The notes under the pieces: model-generated
Told to the model about the DNA's origin: nothing
The model's input: only the letters and a program-made list of their open reading frames with translations
The model's database searches: none
Shown here: positions 1-12,500 of the stretch, piece by piece
Layout of the letters: every line of letters starts with the position of its first letter
How positions within the stretch are numbered: the first letter of the stretch is position 1
Assembly (NCBI GenBank): GCA_900617975.1
Contig: UZAE01012754.1
Location: 1,784 to 32,470, forward strand
Direction of reading: 5' to 3'
DNA from: Rodentolepis nana
Taxonomy: Eukaryota; Platyhelminthes; Cestoda; Cyclophyllidea; Hymenolepididae
DNA: 30,687 bases
Program-made: the position numbers and the translations under genes

Positions 1-275
1 TATACTCATACGGTAAAAAAGTCTATAAACTGGCAGTTGAATTCTGACTTTCAACTACCATGACCCGACTGCTTGTCATATTCGTTCACTTTCACAGTAC
101 TCACCTTACCCTTTCTCTACCTTTTTATCTCTCTATCTCCTTTACATCTTCTGTTCCCCCCCCCCTCCTCGACTTTTTGTGACATTGATTTTTCTCCCCT
201 CTGTGAAGTTCAAAGTCAACTAAAGGGCTACTGATAACCATCATGAAACCTGCCATTGGATATAAATAAATATTT
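1..275 (+). mobile_element. SINE copy A (5' end cut by window)
   Basis: Starts inside the ribozyme region (P4 3' side, then P2' gtctat), followed by the full body and an ATAAATAAAT tail. The candidate catalytic C of the ribozyme is T here (cggtaaaa). It lies just beyond the last NOS1AP exon, antisense to the gene. Confidence 0.85.
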
Positions 276-298
276 ACCTCATGGATTTAAGAACCATT

Positions 299-544
299 TT
301 ATAGTAAGGAAGCCTCCTTTCCTCCAGTCGCCTTGTTCACTAAATCATCTGCCCAGGGATTTCCGCCATTTACAGCCGGTTGAACTCGGGCAGGAGGTGT
401 GGGTGGAAGAAGAGCATCAGAGAGCTCCTCGTGTCCACGGAAGGGTTCAAAGGGAAGCGATGGCGCTTGTGTACTTGTTTCTCCTGTTGTCTGGTTGTCC
501 GCTCCCTTGCCAAAACATTCATCCACCCAAGTGCATGTCGCAAC
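299..544 (-). CDS. NOS1AP: Probable NOS1AP terminal exon 11
   Basis: 81 codons plus TAA (299-301), more GC-rich than its surroundings. Acceptor ctacattttcatag at 545-546. In phase 0 the frame reads [18 protein letters not shown], continues through an acidic and Pro-rich stretch ([17 protein letters not shown]) and ends KEASLL. It matches the phase of the exon 10 donor at 1029 (intron of 484 nt). The end S-L-L fits a class I PDZ ligand (S/T-x-hydrophobic), in line with the PDZ-binding C-terminus of NOS1AP. I saw no direct homology to the vertebrate tail. It might instead belong to a separate small gene. Confidence 0.6.
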   Translation of the reverse strand, partial: VATCTWVDECFGKGADNQTTGETSTQAPSLPFEPFRGHEELSDALLPPTPPARVQPAVNGGNPWADDLVNKATGGKEASLL

Positions 545-3500
545 CTATGAAAATGTAGGAGCCTGGATACCTTATTTTTAAACCGCTTTTCTTTAACGCA
601 CTAAGAAAGTTATTTTGTTGTTTTGCAATGTATTTTGATTTGACTGGCTTGATTAATGTGCAAAATTAGCAGTAAATAAAGAAAATACGGAAGCCGATGA
701 GAGGAAAGAATAGATGGTTGCCTAGTTGCGCGAGTAATTGGACTTATGTGAAGTGCATTACATAATGATCGAGCCACTCGATCAATGCTTTAATTAGATG
801 AAAAAGAGTCGTAATAAAATGAATGCGATCAATTGCTCAAAATGATCTCAAAACACTTTGACTTACCAACTCTAAGTTTTATCGAAATGGATCTTACTTA
901 AAGTGCATCAAATTTACTTTTCACTGTAAAACTACTCGAATTTTATTCGATTCATTATGTCAAATAAACCATCTTAGCTAAAAAATACTTTTTAAAATTT
1001 CCGTTTTATCGAAATCATTTTCACCCACCTTTCCTTCAACTGGGGCTGTTGACCTTGTGGCAAGTTCTAAGAAACCATCTTCTCCTTCTGATCCTCGGTA
1101 TGGCAACTTCAATGGTGGAAGTGGAAGACTTTGCGAGTTACTTCCACCAGGACTTGAGGAGTTATCAGTACCAGAAAAGCGGGCTTCATTGTTATAATTA
1201 TTGCAACTACCATTACCATTTCTGTTATTCTGCAGGGGCGAGAGAGAGGGCAACTTGGGCGAATTGATGCCAGTGCCTAGGGAGGAGTGTTGGTGTTGAG
1301 GTCTAGTGTGGCGTGGGGAGGTGGAGGTGACATTTCGAAGAGAATCACGGCGTGCTGAGGTAGAGGGAGTCAGCATATTCTGAACTATTACGTCCAGTTC
1401 TGCTAGCCTGGAAAATCCCTCAGATTTTGAGGTGGCGAAGGTGGCGGATTGAGGTAGGCGGGATGTGGCTCCTGGTGATCTGACGCCCTGTAAAGTAAAT
1501 CGAAACTAAAGTAAATGATATAAAGATAAACTGCAATTTTGATACAATGATAAAATCAGGCGCCATTATTTTCCCTATAACAGTATGAAAGATGATAATG
1601 AGTGGTAAATGAATGACGAATTGATGAAAATAAAACTCACTTTATCATCTTTAACGGGACGAAAAGTCGTTTTCTCATAGTTCACACATGTGTGTTGACA
1701 TATAAGCTCAAATTTCAATTTTTTAGCACTATCAGAGAGAAGGAGACAATTATTTCAAATGCCTGGTATCTGTCACCTAGAACTTCAGCAATGCAGCTTA
1801 AAGTGATAAAATTTGCAATTAAGATTAATTAATTGGTCATTTACACGTGAGTAATTGCTCTGTATGCTTTTAAGAGACGTATTTTCAATACTTTATTTAT
1901 TACTTTTAAATAATTAATTAGGAGAATGTGTAAATGAAATTGAAATGGTGTAACTTAAACACTCAGCGGCAATTAAAGTACATTAACACTAGTACTTTTA
2001 AATGTAACTAAAACTCATTTGAGATATTAGAATGGTAGGGTAACATCCTGATTTGAAAAAAATACCAACATCCTGTTTGTGAAGTAAAAGTAATTCACTG
2101 CTTTTGACTAGAATTCTGTTCAAATAAGCAAGATGTGATGAATCATATATATATATATATATATATCTAATTGACAACGTTGATTCTATCGATTCGGCTT
2201 GTTTACCTAACAGATTTCCTAGACGGAAAAAGATAAATTATGCAAATCACCAGTTAACATAAAACACGACGATAAATTCAACTTACGGATAAACCGTTGA
2301 ATGCTTTTGATGTGGTATAAAGGCCTTTCTCTGAGGTAGCGGAAGGTATTGGGGAAAGATTTTTCAGTCGCTTCAACCTAATGGCCATTTCTTGGAAACC
2401 TTCGGAAAGATTTCTGTTCTGACTCAGTAGTTGTTCAATTCGATACTTGAAAAAAAACCCGGTGAAAGAAAATTAGACACCAAACCTGTCCTTCCATTCT
2501 CGCAGCTGCTTCTAGCTTCAGTTGGCGCATTAGCCGATGTATCTGAAAGAGGGCAATCTTATTTTCTGTTTCTTGAATATTAAGCTGACGCTTGAGAATA
2601 TCAAGAGTTTCTGCTGAGAGTGCGGATGTGATATCTCCAGGAGATTTGGCCTCAGTCTTCGAACCATCAACTGATGTGGAAGCTAAATTAGGAGTAGTAA
2701 TCGAGCTTGAAATTCCCATGACAGGGTCAGCAATACTTGAGGCCTCTTTGGACAGTTGATAGGAAGAAATTGATCGTAGATCATTCTTGCATGTCTTAAT
2801 CATATTAGCTTCGAGGAGGTCTAATTGCCGGCTTAGAGTAGTATGAGACTCACTTAACGCTTCACCTCGACCACCCTAGAAATCAATAGCAATCAATAAT
2901 ATTAAAATTTACTAGGTATGGCACCCAGGACAATGGGTCGGACTGCCGGGTTTTCTCATTAGAAGCCACTGATTGATCACTAGTCAAGGTTCCCTGTAAT
3001 TCACTCAGTAGACGGGTAAGTAATATTGGATCTGGTGGAAGACTCGATTGACTTTGAATAGAGTGAGTAGAACTTCCACAAAGAATGTCCCTCGCCAGAT
3101 TAGTATCCAAGCTCTGACTTTGTGGAAGACCGAATATCGACATAGGAGCTGGGGCTGTGTAACCAAATCCATGTCCGAATTGACCCCAAGTAAAGAAGTC
3201 ATCGTTTGTAATACTCTGTTTCATGAGGGTCTTTAAATGCCTTCGGGGTAAATCTGAACTATCACTTGAGGCGTCACCTTCATCACTGGATGTCTGATTT
3301 CGGCGTCTGCGCCTACCGGAAGCCTTTTTAACCTTCTTCAAGGTCAGTGGAGCTAAGGGTTTCTTTAGGTCCTCATCAGAACCTTCGTCGCTGTATACAA
3401 CACTCCTGGCACGTTCATCATGTCCATTAGGTTCCTGGTCGTCATCTGAGCTACAAGCCTTTTTCCGTGATGTGTTCTGTCGTCGTCTTCTGGCTGAACC

Positions 3501-6500
3501 TCGCCAGTCATTTTCATCTGAGGAGTTTTCAGCCAGATGCGATGAATGACTACGATTATTTCGGGTCATTGATTTTCGGCGGTGAGGGGAGGTTGCACGG
3601 AAGCTGCCTGTATCTCCACTCACCCGATTCTCGTCGTTCTTTTTAATTGCGTTGGAATCGTTTTCCTGTTTCTGGAGGGCCAGTCGATGGCACACGTCAA
3701 AGGCTTGGCCAACTGTTCGGACGATTCGCATTGCTTGCAGCTGAAATTGGCAAGAAAAGCATGAATCAACGTCCCATAGAACTACAGGACATAAATTGAA
3801 GGCCATTCGTCATTAACTACTTAAAATCATCGGGCCTTCTCTCTGCAACGTACCTATTCTAGTGGTACACAAATGAGAGGATATTTTTTTCAAAGTAGAA
3901 ACTTATTTAGCTTTGAACTTTAAGGGTACATGGTTGTGTTGAGATGACCCTCATCTTGGCATCCTGATTTATAACTAAATGGTTAAAAACCTGAACTCGT
4001 AAAAAGCTCAAGAATTTATTCCTGGTTGTGAGTTGTCAGTTACGTTTTCACTTTTCTAATTGCTCTAAGAATGATTGAAGTTTCGTTGCATTCTCCTCAA
4101 AATATACGACAAAAAACAATAGAGAAAGTTAGTTTTCAACCAAAAATTGCAGACCAATAAAGCGGAATAATGCAGCATTTTTTGGGCAAGCAAAGTATAA
4201 ATTCTACCGATTCAAGTAACTATGGTACTGCCAAAAGTTAATCTCGGTTGAGGAGTGACATATTGAAAATGTTCTAATGCAGTACATAAGTTTCACCAGA
4301 TGTGTACCAATACACTTCGATCTTGAGACCCTTCACCATTGAGCCATTGGCGTAGAATATAAGAAATGGTTTAAGGGCCTTATTTTGATGGGATTGAATT
4401 GTCCCATAATAGTTTCAACTATACAAACCTCATCTAACTCTAAGTCCATCAATGGACTTTGAACCATCGACTTACGAGTAGCAGTAGGCATTGAAACACA
4501 ATTAAGCGAAGTTATGCAAAACATCTCGTATGTCTGCTACTAAACCCGGCATGAATTTGGTAATTGCAATGCAGAATACCAAGCTGCTGAGACTTGTGAA
4601 AAGCAACAAAACAGACGATCTGATGCGGTTGCACTCGAACACCAGGTAGCCTTGAAAATCTATTGCAGAAAAAAATTTTTCTAACACCTTGATATCGGAA
4701 TTCGGACCTTGTCGCTCAGGGTTCATTGAATATTTCGCCCTGTGCCAAAAAAGTTTGAACTCAATTAAAACCTTCGAGGTCAAATTCTCCCGGAAAATGC
4801 CTATATAAATCAGTTTGGACAAAGGGGAAGGCGCTTCTGATCAAAATGAAACTTCTTGTTGGATAACTGATGATCACTTTGGTACTTTTCAGATAAGAGC
4901 AACTTTCCTCAAGATCAAAAGCACAAAAATCGAAATTGCCGATGACTTGGTTTGTATGCGTTTACTCCTCGAATCATACAGTATTAATTTCCTCAAAATG
5001 TCTTGCTTTACGGTGGTGTTCCCCGAGGTGATGTGAAGCCTCTCTCTAAGCATACTTTTAATAACGGCTTTGGTCTTAGGTTGAATTCAAATGTCAACGA
5101 ACGAGGATAGCCAATAATAGGCCACGTACATGTCAGCAGCGGGATTCGCCTCCTTGCCCCGCCTCAAGGGAACGTGAAAAATGGTTGCCAGGCTACTTCG
5201 ACGACTGTACCCATCCCGATATTCGGGCTCCTAACTCCCCCCCCCCTCCCTCAGATCTTAACTCGATGGACAATTATGCTTTTTCTGAACAATTTGAACA
5301 GAGACTCGAATTTCTGTGCCATTACTATCAGTTAGTGACTAGAATGAAAACAATTGCTGAGACTTGATCCAAAAAGTGCACAAAGAGCTTTCTCCAGATC
5401 AGGGGTCAGACTGATTTTGAAATGAACACTAAAAATGGTTACTTTGCGTGAAACTCTTTCACAGTAGTGTAATTTCCTTGAATATCGAACTTCTTTTAAA
5501 TCTATTACAGTTTGAAGCTACTAAAGTCGTTTTCTTTTCCCTGATGAGAGAGCACAAATAAGCGCAACTTGCTCTCATGTAATTAATGTCTGGAGGTCAA
5601 CGACAGTCGGACTCACAGTATCTCCTACTAGCTGTCAAGCTGTCAGAAGATAAAGTGCAACGTAGTTATAGCCTGAAAGAAACATTCATCTCGAGGGAAA
5701 AAACATTGTGTTCTTCAATCGGGTTAATATGCATCAGTTTTCATTTTCCATACCTATTGCGCTTACAGGTTTACCCTACCTTCACGTCGTCCTATGCTAA
5801 CGAGACCCTAATTTATCAGCTGATTAACTATGATTGTACGCGGGGTGTGCGATATACTTACCTCTACATGGGGCACCTTGGGCAACGTATACTCATACGG
5901 CAAAAAAGTCTATCAACCGGCAGTTTGACTTCTGACTTCAAACTACCATCACCCCACTGTATGTCATATTCGACCACTTTCACAGTACTCACCTCACCTT
6001 TTCTCTGCCTTTGTGTTTGTCTCTTTTACACCTATAAATCACTCTTCTGTTCCCCACCCCTCGACTTTCTGTTACTTTGATGTTCCTTCCCCTCTGTGAA
6101 GCCTGAAGTCAACTGAAGCCCTAATGATAACTATCAAAACCCCTGCCATTTGAAATAACTAAATACTATGATTGTACGCCAATGGAAACGCATATGCAGT
6201 ATTTCTTCCTTGTAGACTGGGCACAAAGTCCCCGCCATACGTTTTACTAGGGATGTCTTGTTCGTAATAGGCGCCGAAACACTTTTCATTAATTTGCACT
6301 CAATATTTTGACGTCATTTTATCTAACTTCGATATCTCACTGATATGATGGTCAGTTTATCGGGTTAGTCACACGCTAGGGTATTGTGAATACTATCCAC
6401 ACGCACACCTAACCNACCCCCCCCCCCCCCCCCACCCCCTTAATGCCATGCAAGTCTCACTTAACAGCTTAAGTCATGCAAAGAGTGGGCAATAAAATGC

Positions 6501-9500
6501 CATGGATCGCTATTAATCCTTCCACCAAAATCGAGTAATTCTTGCCCAAAAATTAACTTCAACGTAAGGCAGAGTGCACAGCCTAGGGAGTTGAAAATTG
6601 CACGAGGGGAAGGAAGGTGGATATTTAACTCGTGTTTTAATTATTTGAATCCGGGGGTGGAGGAGGGGTGGGGGGGGGGGGGGGGGGAAAAAAAAAAAGG
6701 GGGGGGGNGGGGGGAGCGAGAAATAAAGAAGAGGGAGGAGCTATCAATTTCTAATTGGTAAATTAGCTGTGGAAGGGTAAATATACGTCGTAGATGGAAA
6801 GAATTTGAATTTTACTCCTAAAATACACCTTGTCTTACCTTCTTGTAAGCCTTGAAAACGTAGCATTTGAAACAACTGCTTTTGCCATCCCGTGCAATGT
6901 AGCTAAAGATTTTCAAGTCCTGAGAGTCGTGGGATACGTAGAATATTCTAGAAGGCAAAGAAAAAAATTCTGATAAATCGATGCCAGTAATTGGTGGTAT
7001 TCCTAATTATTCATGCGACTTATTTGCTTACGGAAAATGTATTTTAGCCCAAACTTTTATTTAATCGGATATTTGTTTCCGACTTTCTGCCATTTAACAA
7101 GCCTTCATCAGACAAATAGATTTCTTTTTAAAAATATTCAAATTGATTGGAATGTTATACTTTTGATACTATTTACTAGTGTGACGAGAGTTAGAGAGAC
7201 CAACGCATCGTACAGACGTGTATCTAGAACCATTCCAACAGTTCTCAAATACCATGTCATCTTCATGACAATGACATTTCCAATAGTGGTCAACCAGACT
7301 TTCTCTGCCACTCCACATGGGCGATTTGTTATTTCCAAGTGCATACTTTCGACAATTTCCGTCTTCTATAAAATAATTTTGGACACTACAAGTAGTTAAC
7401 ACCGCCTTGGCCATCAATTACAAGCAAAATTGTTTTATTCCAAAATCTCTGAAAGTTCAAGGCTCAAACTCCACTGGCGAATAATATAATGATTAACACA
7501 TCTCACTTCCACCCCCCTCCCAACAGTCCTTATGCCAGCAGTACCATTTCCATGTCAACTATTTCCTCGTTTTCTCAATTTATTCGTTCATGCAAGGAGT
7601 ACTTGTAACAGCATCGAAATGTATGAAATCGCGTTTTAAACTTGTCACGTAGACATCACGTAATTTCCTAATTGATCACTTCTCGCATTGGAATAAACAT
7701 AAATGCAGCTTGTACGAAATTCCTATCCCACTCGACCAAATTCACTTCTTTCGATTTGTCATAATAGATCCACTGGTCTACTGCTTATAAATGAATTGCC
7801 TTGAATTTTACATAGTCCTTTCTTGAATAACAGACATTTTGGTAGAGAAAATCGATGGCTTTACCACCACCTCCCACCCCCCCCCCCCCCCCCCCCCCCC
7901 CGCCAATAAATGACAAATGAATAAAACTCTTGAGATCTGGTTGCGAGACAGTGTTATGAAACATCAAATGACTTAAATGGGTGGCTTTGTCGCTTTGTCG
8001 CTGACTTCACACATCCGTTTTTGGTCTTCGTAACCAGTAAACTACTGAGTATAGTTCAAGCCTATATGTTTGACTTAAATGGGGTGTGGGATAGACTTAC
8101 CTTCTCGTGGTGCACCCTGGGCAACGTATAATCATACGGCAAAAAAGTCTATTAACCGGCAGTTGACTTCTCACTTCAAACAATCATCACCCCCACTGTA
8201 TGTCAAATTGGACCCCTACCACAGCACTCATCTTACCCTTTCTGAGCCTTTGTGTCTGTTTCCTTTACATCTTTGAAGCATCCTTCTATTCCCCCTCCCG
8301 AATTCTTCTCATTTTGATGTTCCTCCTCCCCTCTGTGAAGCCTGAAGTCAACTAAAAGGGCCAATGATAACTATCAAAACGCCTGCCATTTGTTATAAAT
8401 AAATAAATATTTGACTTAAATTTGCCAAGTCAGATTTAATACTTAAAAATCGTAAGCCTTTTTATAAAGAAGTTAAGCATAGACCCTGGATGTCATCAAC
8501 TCCTTACAAACGAAAGCATCACGAGAAGGCAATGTCCGAGCAATCACAGTTAGTCTATTAGCAGACAGTTTCTAGAATGAGGACACGAAATTAAATTTAA
8601 ACACGTGAGCCGTTTTCCCACTTAAAGAAGATCTATATGAATGGAAGAAATACGACCCGTCTTCTTTCTCAACACGACGAATGTAGAGTGGAGAAGTCAT
8701 GACTTATAGAAAATCAGATGCCTTGTCTGTTGTGCAGACCTCCCCCCTTTCATTTCCTATTATACCATTATTCACTCTTAACAATTGTACCACCTTAATA
8801 ACTTTCAAAATAATCAGGTGATCCCAATTACAGGTAGAGCCAAAATGAAAAAAATATATGTTAAAGAAAATGAAGTTAACTGCGCATAAAGAATTATCCA
8901 ATTCTCATATCTTATTTCATGATATCTACTTGTTTCCTGGCAATAATTATCTTCATTAGTTGTGTTGGTTCCTATCCTTGTCCTATAACTCGGTCTTGAC
9001 GTACGATTATTTGTTCTATTGGTGAATAAGACACCTTCTGAGCGGAAAAATCAGTATGACATGGGGATTATTACAAATGAGAAGGAACAGAGGCGCCTGT
9101 CTACATGCGGTGGTAGGATATTCCACGTGCTAACAATTTGTGCCGAGATTCTGGGGCTTTCTACAATTGCCAGTATCGAAACGCACGAAAACATATATCT
9201 AGAGGGGGAATATATGTTTTGGTTGCTACCAACAGTCTGAAATCATGTGTAACGAGAAAAGGAAGGACTATTTCTCTAGTGCAATATTTCCAGACGTATA
9301 TATAATTGCAATGCAAGAAAACGATTTTAGTAAATAATTCTGTTATATTTCTATTTTTTTACACGATTGATAGTTTTTTTTGACGATATGGCTTTGAAAT
9401 GGGGTGTGCGATAGACTTACCTCTACGTGGTGGTGGTCTATTAACTGGCAATTGACTTCTGATTTCAAACTACCATCACCCCACTGTATGTCATATTCGA

Positions 9501-12500
9501 CTACTTTCGCAGTACTCACCTCACCTTCTTTCTACCTTTGTGTCTGTTTAAACTACCATGACCCCACTGTATGTCATATTCGACCCCTTTCACAGTACAC
9601 ACCTCACCTTTTTTCTACCATTGTCTCTCTACAGTATTCACCTCACCTTTGTTCTATCTTTGTGTTTGTCTCTTGCAGTACTCACCTCACCTTCTTTCTA
9701 CCTTCGTCTTTGAAACATTCTTCTGCCCTCCCCTCTCGACTTTTTTCACTTTGATGTTCCTCTCCCTCTGTGAACCCTGAAGCCAACTAAAGGACTAATG
9801 ATAACTATCAAAACGCCTACCATTTAATACAAATAAACATTGAATTATTAAAGGCCACTGAATTTTGTCGTCTACAATACCTCCTATAGATCAAAAAATC
9901 GTAAATTAAGCACCATCAACCATGTTCAACTAAGCTCCACATCCTTGAATCTAAGAATCCTCAATTAACATTCCGTAGGTAGGAAATTTTATCGCCTTTT
10001 GAGATATTCCCTACTTTGTAAATGAACTCATAAAAGCAATAATTCTGGCTTGGTTTTTCATTCATCCTAACTGCCGAAGTGGAACGAGAGAAAAAATCTT
10101 AGAGCATTCCAGAATGCACATGGTTAATATTTAAACCACAGGATGACTTAATCCGCAAAATCTCCAAGTTTAATATTGGAGAAAAATCGTTCAGTATTTC
10201 GTTCATTTGCTTAGTCCATTTAAACATCATGTTGTGGAGCTATACGTGCTACATTTAATGAAAGAAATGTTAAAGTTAAATTGGGCGATTTAAAGCAAAA
10301 ATTTTGGGCCAGAACAATTTTGTTCTCAAGACTTTTTTGGCGTAGAAATTTTGAGTCAGGGGGGGGGGAGAGAGGGAGAGATGTGAGATGCATTGAATAT
10401 GTACCACCTTTGCATTTCGAATAGCATGCTCCCCACCCATCTCTCACAGTATTGCGCACATAATAATGTCTACCTTCTGTTCTGATTACCAATTTCTTGC
10501 TGCTGAACAAAGGAGACGAAATGTAAAAATCGACCTACCAACCTTTCCCAGTGCTCACGCCCATTTCCCCTCTTAGCCTTCTCACTCGGAACAGGCTGTT
10601 TTTGACTTGCTAGCGTTGGAAGATCATTAGTTCTATGGGGAGGGGGGGGGGGAATTAAGCCCGATTTGGCTTGACTCCTAAAGTAATTTTACCAAAGGGA
10701 CTATTATTATTATATCAAATGGCAGACGTCTTGATGGTTATCATTAGCCCTTTAGCTGACTTCAGGCTTCACAGAGAGGAAGGTACATCAAATTGAAAAA
10801 AAGTCGAGAGGGGGGGGGAACAGAAGAGTGGTTCACAGATGTAAAAGAGGCAGACAGATACAATGGTAAAAAAGGTGAGGTGAGTACTATGGAAGTAGTC
10901 GAATACTACATATAGTGAGATGATGGTAGTTTGAAGAGAGAAGTCAACTGCCGATTAATAGATTTTTTTGCCGTATGTGTATACGTTGCCCAGGGTTAGG
11001 TACCTTCAAAGGCAGAGGAACCACATCCAGGCACATTTGTGCAATTAAGTACTGCGTATTCCAGTATTTATTTCATCAATGCAGGATGTAATACTCTTTA
11101 AACAATAGGGGTGGGGGTGGGGGTGTACGCGCATATTCTATTATTTGGTGCAAATAAGACATCCACATGATTATGCAATGCCAGTTTACAACTCATAAAA
11201 ACGATTTTTTTTCTCTTTTACCTCTCCAAAGACGTTGCTTGATAGTACTAAAAGTAGGCAGATTTCGAGGAGAAAGTGGGGAAGTTTGGCCGTGGCGATA
11301 GTTACTTCGAAGGGAGGCAACTCTAAGTCTGTTAGGGCGTTCCCAAGAAGAGGAAGCAAGTTGCTAACAGTTTGACACGGATTGTCAATACTTCTACAGT
11401 TTCACTGTTACTCTAAGACTAAAGGCTATAAAGACGTCTTATTTCAAGGAAAATTAAATTAGACATTAAGATATTCATTAAATCTAAGGCCTATGAAAGA
11501 CAATTATTTAAGCACTCTTAAATGATGGGGGAGGGGGTAAATTATAACTTATACCACAATGCAAATATTGGACGTACTTGAAAATATAGGGAAGAATTTA
11601 AATACTTTTTGCACGCCAGTACCTATTACCTTGAATTTTAACATCTTCAGATTTTCTATTTATTGATATAACAGTTGTGATAGCCAAGCTAGTAGAAAGC
11701 TAGAATAGGTGTGATTGAAGTTTCCTATGGGCAAAAATTTATCCCATTTGAATTCTCACGCAAATGAGCAGCTCACAACATGATGCTGAGAATATTAAAA
11801 TATCTACATCCAGACAATAGGATAAACACTAATCAATGGTTTACTTTTCCAACCAGATTCATTAGATAAGCTTTAAGAGTGCATTTCGTTTTCCAATAGG
11901 ATACAACTATAAATTAATTGTAATTAACGAACAGATACTTGATTACAAAATATTATCTGAATAAAAATCTAAAATTGGTAAGATCCACCTCGTAAAACAT
12001 AATCAAAACGGAATATTAATGGGATGAAAACGCGATAAGTTAACCGAATTCTCATCAGATTCACCACAGTTAAACTCAACGCCTAAGAAAACTTGTTTGT
12101 TCAGCTTTATACTACTCGCTGTCAACAATTTTAATATTTGTGGACGTTTTCCACTTCAAGGAAAGTTAAACACAGTTAAGGATCAATAATACTCTGCCCT
12201 ATTTTGAATTTTGAAATACGGTGCAATTAGTTAGGTGCTTTTAATGCCTCGGTTGGGTTTTTGTTTGCTATCTGAGTTTTTTGTGCTTTTCCCTGGATGG
12301 AGCTTGCGAATTTCTCGTCTCGTAATGGGAAATGCTACTTGTACATAAATCAATAGAGGTGCTTTTTGCGTTAAGGCAAAACTCTCATGTCATTCGCATG
12401 GCAGTATTTTTGTTTTTAGACCTATCAAGTTAACAATAAATGCCTTTCAACCCCCCCCCCCCCTACAAACTCCACAGGTGCAACAGATATAACATTTCAC

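Larger units (their letters stand above)
3741..6838 (-). other. Intron 6 of NOS1AP (3.1 kb)
   Basis: Contains the SINE at 5842-6164 with a 15-bp target duplication, a C run at 6417-6433, and a G/A/G homopolymer block at 6671-6714. The two Ns (6415, 6708) mark sequencing trouble there. ORFs at 4502-4822 (minus) and 5185-5367 (plus) resemble no family I know; the latter has an open upstream frame and may be a decayed coding relic. Confidence 0.75.

Noticed and set aside
256..581. Plus-strand ORFs overlapping the proposed exon 11
   Set aside because: They are antisense shadows of the minus-strand frame; the minus frame has a splice acceptor with the right phase.
4333..4822. Minus-strand ORFs of 63 and 106 residues with a hydrophobic stretch
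   Set aside because: No family resemblance, no splice sites of matching phase to NOS1AP exons, and composition like the surrounding intron.
5842..5920. Hammerhead ribozyme, as in schistosome SINE-like repeats
   Set aside because: No CTGATGA core with a paired GAAA was found in any copy; the fold fits the HDV-like class instead.
5842..6000. tRNA-derived SINE promoter (A and B boxes)
   Set aside because: tattcgaccac is only a partial B-box match and no convincing A box lies at the usual distance; the tRNA origin is left open.
5586..6080. 164-residue plus-strand ORF
   Set aside because: More than half is SINE sequence; other copies of the same SINE give different frames, and there is no conserved protein.
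7169..7417. Cys-rich minus-strand ORF (about seven Cys in 65 residues) with a possible acceptor (ttgtag) that would fit the phase of exon 5
   Set aside because: No donor within it restores the phase needed for exon 6, exon 5 joins exon 6 directly at the conserved PIYR-IFY, and I recognise no domain.
7785..7967. ORF with a poly-Gly run
   Set aside because: Created by the C25 homopolymer.
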